Below, piece by piece: positions 63,731-64,000 of a stretch of DNA of 64,000 nt (the first letter of the stretch is position 1; each line of letters starts with the position of its first letter). This DNA comes from Thalassococcus arenae (GTDB lineage Bacteria > Pseudomonadota > Alphaproteobacteria > Rhodobacterales > Rhodobacteraceae): the NCBI RefSeq assembly GCF_019104745.1, contig NZ_JAHRWL010000003.1, forward strand, positions 62,001 to 126,000. The letters run 5' to 3'. The notes below the pieces were generated by a model. That model was given only the letters and a program-made list of their open reading frames with translations. It did no database searches and was not told where the DNA came from. Position numbers and translations under genes: made by a program.

Positions 63731-64000
63731 ACAGGCCCTGTCCGGCTGCCGTCCGAGCGGCGTTCTACCCAGTACTACGAACTGGACAGAAATCAGCCGC
63801 TGGATTAAGCATGGAGGCTGTTTTCGCCACGTGTTCCGCTCGCCGATGGGGCCAGCCGGCGTGGCGCGGGTACCATCGAAGATGCACGGCTTACAGGCCT
63901 GCCTGCCCTTCCTTCCGACATCACGGCGCCGGTCGCTGCACACCGCGGATTTCCCTTGGTTCGGCGATCTGGCCGCGCGCGCTCATCCGTCATTGCCTCG
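63731..64000. other. Unassigned right-end region
   Basis: The final 270 bases after nosX hold no reading frame I can support on either strand. Short open frames exist but show no family likeness or ribosome site. No hairpin terminator was seen directly after nosX. It may contain the start of a gene that continues beyond the window or a decayed element. Confidence 0.4.

Noticed and set aside
63731-64000. Remnant of an insertion sequence or start of a new gene at the right edge
   Set aside because: No transposase motif, terminal repeats or supported frame could be identified, so no feature type was assigned.

Overview
This 64 kb window is high-GC and densely packed, with many 4-base ATGA or GTGA start-stop overlaps. 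The gene content (ABC, TRAP and TTT importers side by side, and a nosCRZDFYLX denitrification cluster) points to an alphaproteobacterium of the Rhodobacteraceae, probably a marine roseobacter-type denitrifier that lives on algal matter. This placement is inferred from gene content only. I found no rRNA, tRNA, CRISPR array, insertion sequence or prophage.

Layout. 1-3120 (minus): a carbohydrate ABC importer whose last permease runs off the left edge. 3454-7964 (plus): a four-gene 2-oxoacid oxidoreductase whose fourth subunit fuses a GltD-like FAD/NAD(P) module to a two-cluster ferredoxin. 8059-12679: lactate permease, D-lactate dehydrogenase and a divergent FadR-type regulator. 12668-20113: a LacI regulator and an ABC importer followed by a GH63 glycosylglycerate hydrolase and a D-lyxose/D-mannose isomerase, best read as a mannosylglycerate (digeneaside) catabolic cassette. 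20317-28979: an MFS protein, a TRAP importer, a GntR regulator, a mannonate-dehydratase-like enolase, a MATE protein and a second GntR regulator. 29295-38303: an alginate-oligosaccharide operon (AlgS/M/M/Q-type ABC importer, PL15 exo-lyase, SDR reductase, KdgF, KdgK). 38405-44810: a TctCBA importer divergent from a response regulator, sensor kinase and periplasmic binding protein. 44797-51273: a CuyA-like PLP lyase in one run with a betaine-type ABC importer and an alpha/beta hydrolase, plus a divergent LysR regulator. 51292-54505: UxuB, and KduI with KduD. 54618-63730: the nos operon for N2O respiration.

How it fits together. The dispersed uronate genes appear to form one regulon. A 14-base near-palindrome related to ACTAGTATACCAGT lies before the TRAP binding-protein gene (24706), twice before the alginate operon (29191 and 29211) and before kduI (52895). 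Two paralogous GntR regulators with nearly identical recognition regions sit beside the first two promoters. The enzymes cover lyase products, ring opening, both reduction routes to 2-keto-3-deoxygluconate, phosphorylation of KDG, and the fructuronate/mannonate branch. No KDPG aldolase is in the window.

A second pattern across the window is that each of the six binding-protein genes belonging to an importer is followed by a strong GC-rich intercistronic stem-loop. The seventh binding-protein gene, coupled to a sensor kinase and not to a transporter, has none.
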